This document shows positions 61,965-64,000 of a stretch of DNA of 64,000 nucleotides, one piece after another (position 1 is the stretch's first letter; every line of letters begins with the position of its first letter). The stretch is taken from assembly GCA_035798135.1 (NCBI GenBank), contig JAPFBR010000001.1:744001-808000 (forward strand), in the 5' to 3' direction. A model generated the notes under the pieces. That model made no database searches. It had not been told where the DNA came from and saw only the letters and a list, made by a program, of their open reading frames with translations. The DNA is from Sediminicola sp035798135 (lineage in GTDB: Bacteria; Bacteroidota; Bacteroidia; Flavobacteriales; Flavobacteriaceae). A program made the position numbers and the translations under genes.

Positions 61965-62198
61965 ATGTCAGATATTGCATCAAGAGTAAAGGCTATCATC
62001 GTTGATAAATTGGGTGTAGATGAAAACGAAGTGGTTGCGGAAGCAAGCTTTACTAACGACTTAGGAGCAGACTCATTGGACACTGTTGAATTGATAATGG
62101 AATTCGAAAAAGAATTCGATATCCAGATTCCAGATGATCAAGCCGAAAATATAGCAACAGTTGGTCAAGCAATTAGTTATATAGAAGAGGCAAAGTAA
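61965..62198 (+). CDS. acpP: Acyl carrier protein
   Basis: A 77-aa acidic helical protein with phosphopantetheine serine Ser37 in GADSLDTVELIMEFE, as in all AcpP. It carries growing acyl chains in type II fatty-acid synthesis. fabF lies 108 bases downstream and rnc follows it, the widespread acpP-fabF-rnc order. A terminator hairpin lies between acpP and fabF, which would let acpP be made in excess. Confidence 0.97.
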   Translation: MSDIASRVKAIIVDKLGVDENEVVAEASFTNDLGADSLDTVELIMEFEKEFDIQIPDDQAENIATVGQAISYIEEAK

Positions 62199-62224
62199 CT
62201 TTATGATATCTTGAATGAGATTTA

Positions 62225-62266
62225 AAATATCCATGTGGTAATAGTGTCGCATGGATATTTTTTTTA
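62225..62266 (+). terminator. Intrinsic terminator after acpP
   Basis: AAATATCCATG / CATGGATATTT, 11-bp stem with a 14-base loop and a run of eight or more T. It separates acpP from fabF and should reduce fabF transcription relative to acpP, unless fabF has its own promoter. Confidence 0.8.
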
Positions 62267-62306
62267 ATTTACACTTCTCTTAGATACTAAAATAAATATT
62301 GGTTCA

Positions 62307-63557
62307 ATGCAATTAAAACGAGTTGTGGTTACTGGATTGGGTGCTTTAACTCCCATAGGCAACAATATTCAGGAATATTGGGAAGGCCTAAAAAGCGGGA
62401 AAAGTGGATCGGCACCTATTACTTATTACGATACAGAAAAATTCAAGACAAAATTTGCTTGTGAACTAAAGAATTTCAATGCAGAAGACCATTTTGACAG
62501 AAAAGAGGCACGCAAATTGGATAGGTTTGCTCAGTATGCCCTAGTTTCTTCCGATGAGGCTATTATAGATTCTGGATTAGATCTTGATAAAATTGATAAA
62601 TTTCGAGTAGGCGTAATTTGGGGAGCCGGAATAGGTGGCTTGGAAACATTCCAGAACGAAATGATGAATTTTGCTGCTGGGGATGGCACTCCAAGGTTCA
62701 ACCCATTCTTTATTCCAAAGATGATCGCCGATATTGCCCCTGGAAATATTTCCATAAAACATGGTTTCATGGGCCCTAATTATACTACGGTTTCTGCTTG
62801 TGCCTCTTCGGCCAACGCCATGATCGACGCCCTAAACTATATTCGTTTAGGCCATTGTGATGTTATTGTTACCGGAGGTAGTGAAGCGGCAGTTACCATT
62901 GCAGGTATGGGTGGTTTTAATGCCATGCATGCCCTTTCTACCTTAAATGAGAGTCCTGAAACAGCTTCCAGGCCGTTTGATGCCACAAGGGATGGTTTTG
63001 TATTGGGTGAAGGTGCAGGAGCACTGATTCTAGAGGAATACGAGCATGCCAAGGCAAGGGGAGCAAATATTTATGCTGAAATTGTAGGCGGAGGAATGTC
63101 CAGTGATGCTTATCACATGACAGCACCGCACCCAGATGGAATTGGTGTAGTTCGCGTGATGGAGAACTGTTTACGTGATGCTGGACTAAAGCCAGAGGAT
63201 GTAGATGCAATCAATACGCACGGTACTTCAACTCCATTGGGAGATGTGGCCGAACTAAAGGCGATTACCAAAGTATTTGGCGCACATGCAAAAAATATTA
63301 ATATAAATTCAACCAAGTCCATGACCGGCCATCTTTTGGGAGCGGCTGGGGCTATAGAGGCCATTGCCTCTATACTGGCCATGAAACACAGTTTGGTGCC
63401 ACCCACCATCAACCACACCACGGTTGATGAGAATATAGACCCTAATCTAAACCTTACCTTGAACAAGGCACAGAAAAGAGAGGTAAATGTTGCCATGAGC
63501 AATACATTCGGATTTGGGGGACACAATGCTTGCGTTGTTTTTAAAAAAATAAGTTAA
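62307..63557 (+). CDS. fabF: Beta-ketoacyl-ACP synthase II
   Basis: A 416-aa condensing enzyme with the Cys-His-His triad: Cys165 (VSACASSAN), His305 (NTHGTSTP) and His342 (SMTGHLLGAAG). It elongates acyl-ACP with malonyl-ACP. Length is standard. rnc starts 7 bases after its stop. Confidence 0.97.
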   Translation: MQLKRVVVTGLGALTPIGNNIQEYWEGLKSGKSGSAPITYYDTEKFKTKFACELKNFNAEDHFDRKEARKLDRFAQYALVSSDEAIIDSGLDLDKIDKFRVGVIWGAGIGGLETFQNEMMNFAAGDGTPRFNPFFIPKMIADIAPGNISIKHGFMGPNYTTVSACASSANAMIDALNYIRLGHCDVIVTGGSEAAVTIAGMGGFNAMHALSTLNESPETASRPFDATRDGFVLGEGAGALILEEYEHAKARGANIYAEIVGGGMSSDAYHMTAPHPDGIGVVRVMENCLRDAGLKPEDVDAINTHGTSTPLGDVAELKAITKVFGAHAKNININSTKSMTGHLLGAAGAIEAIASILAMKHSLVPPTINHTTVDENIDPNLNLTLNKAQKREVNVAMSNTFGFGGHNACVVFKKIS

Positions 63558-63564
63558 ACAAAGA

Positions 63565-64000
63565 ATGAATTTTCCTTCCAATATATTCAATTCCCATCCT
63601 AAAGAGGATGGGGATTTTTTTGGAGGAATGACTAGAATACTTGGGTTTAAGCCCAAGAAGCTGGACATCTACAAAAAGGCTTTTCTTCACCGTTCCGCCA
63701 ACATAAAGGATTCCAAGGGGATCCCAATGAACTATGAGCGTTTAGAGTTCTTGGGGGATGCCATGCTTGGAACCATCATATCACGTTACCTTTATAATGA
63801 AGTTCCTGAAGGAGATGAGGGTTACTTGACCAAAATGCGCTCAAAAATAGTAAGTAGGGAGCATTTGAACGAGTTGGGTAAGGATTTAAATCTTATCGAT
63901 TATGTGGAAAGTAGAATCCCAAGATCACATTTCGGGGACAATATCCATGGGAATGTTTTTGAGGCCTTGGTTGGAGCCATCTATTTGGATAGGGGATATA
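63565..64000 (+). CDS. rnc: Ribonuclease III, N-terminal part (3' end outside window)
   Basis: The ATG at 63565 opens a frame that runs off the window, giving 145 visible residues. The RNase III signature NYERLEFLGDAML lies at 56-68, with the catalytic carboxylates Glu61 and Asp65, and NVFEALVGAIYLDRG near the window edge is the second conserved block. It cleaves double-stranded RNA. The dsRNA-binding domain should follow outside the window. It is 7 bases after fabF, the usual operon position. Confidence 0.95.
   Translation, partial: MNFPSNIFNSHPKEDGDFFGGMTRILGFKPKKLDIYKKAFLHRSANIKDSKGIPMNYERLEFLGDAMLGTIISRYLYNEVPEGDEGYLTKMRSKIVSREHLNELGKDLNLIDYVESRIPRSHFGDNIHGNVFEALVGAIYLDRGY

Overview
This window is chromosomal DNA of a member of the Bacteroidota, most likely a marine-type Flavobacteriaceae; the genus cannot be fixed from what is here. 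The evidence is A-rich start contexts without Shine-Dalgarno sequences, promoter-like TAnnTTTG boxes, DUF4199, OmpA with thrombospondin type-3 repeats, a CusA-CusC fusion, the long PurF form and a NtrC-type regulator with a modified GAFTGA loop. I see no insertion sequence, prophage, CRISPR array or rRNA. The only tRNA is tRNA-Ala(GGC).

Layout. 0-7 kb: the recJ 3' end, then mostly housekeeping genes (LpxH, QueD, a 2OG-Fe(II) oxygenase, a 37-aa membrane peptide, DUF4199, a crotonase, a MATE exporter, a GNAT enzyme, a universal stress protein). 7.2-7.4 kb: tRNA-Ala followed by tandem partial copies of its own 3' half plus terminator. 7.5-21.7 kb: a NtrB/NtrC-like pair divergent from a TolC / HlyD / ABC ATPase / three-permease export operon. 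22-24.3 kb: an Rrf2 regulator with Fe-S-type cysteines, a cupin, the RIC di-iron repair protein, a truncated hemerythrin-like gene and a small membrane protein; two matching palindromes suggest a nitrosative-stress regulon. 24.4-31.5 kb: a heavy-metal efflux operon (His-rich small protein, CusA-CusC fusion, CusB lipoprotein) beside an AraC-type regulator. 32-39.8 kb: a PhyH-type dioxygenase, then five same-strand envelope genes (AsmA-like, PAP2, a secreted kinase-like protein, a four-helix membrane protein, a membrane-anchored EEP enzyme) and a DUF2383 protein. 40.7-46.5 kb: a wrecked sugar permease followed by intact glgE, maltokinase and glgB. 46.7-56.9 kb: an SDR, AddB-like and AddA-like proteins separated by ompA and kbl, and sod. 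57-64 kb: four tandem predicted small RNAs, purF, pfkB-family, rnhA and purN, then acpP, fabF and the 5' part of rnc.

How the genes work together. The NtrBC-like pair probably switches on the adjacent exporter. Rrf2 probably controls itself and the cupin-RIC genes. Maltokinase, GlgE and GlgB form a maltose-1-phosphate route to branched alpha-glucan. AddA and AddB make a helicase-nuclease for double-strand breaks.

Most unusual features: the minus-strand small-RNA array at 57.0-57.7 kb with repeated promoter, core and terminator; the tRNA-Ala-derived repeats at 7.2-7.4 kb with degenerate relatives elsewhere; and the secreted kinase-like protein in the 33-39 kb envelope cluster, the best candidate for an undescribed protein system here. 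All functional statements are inferred from sequence motifs and family knowledge; no database search was run.
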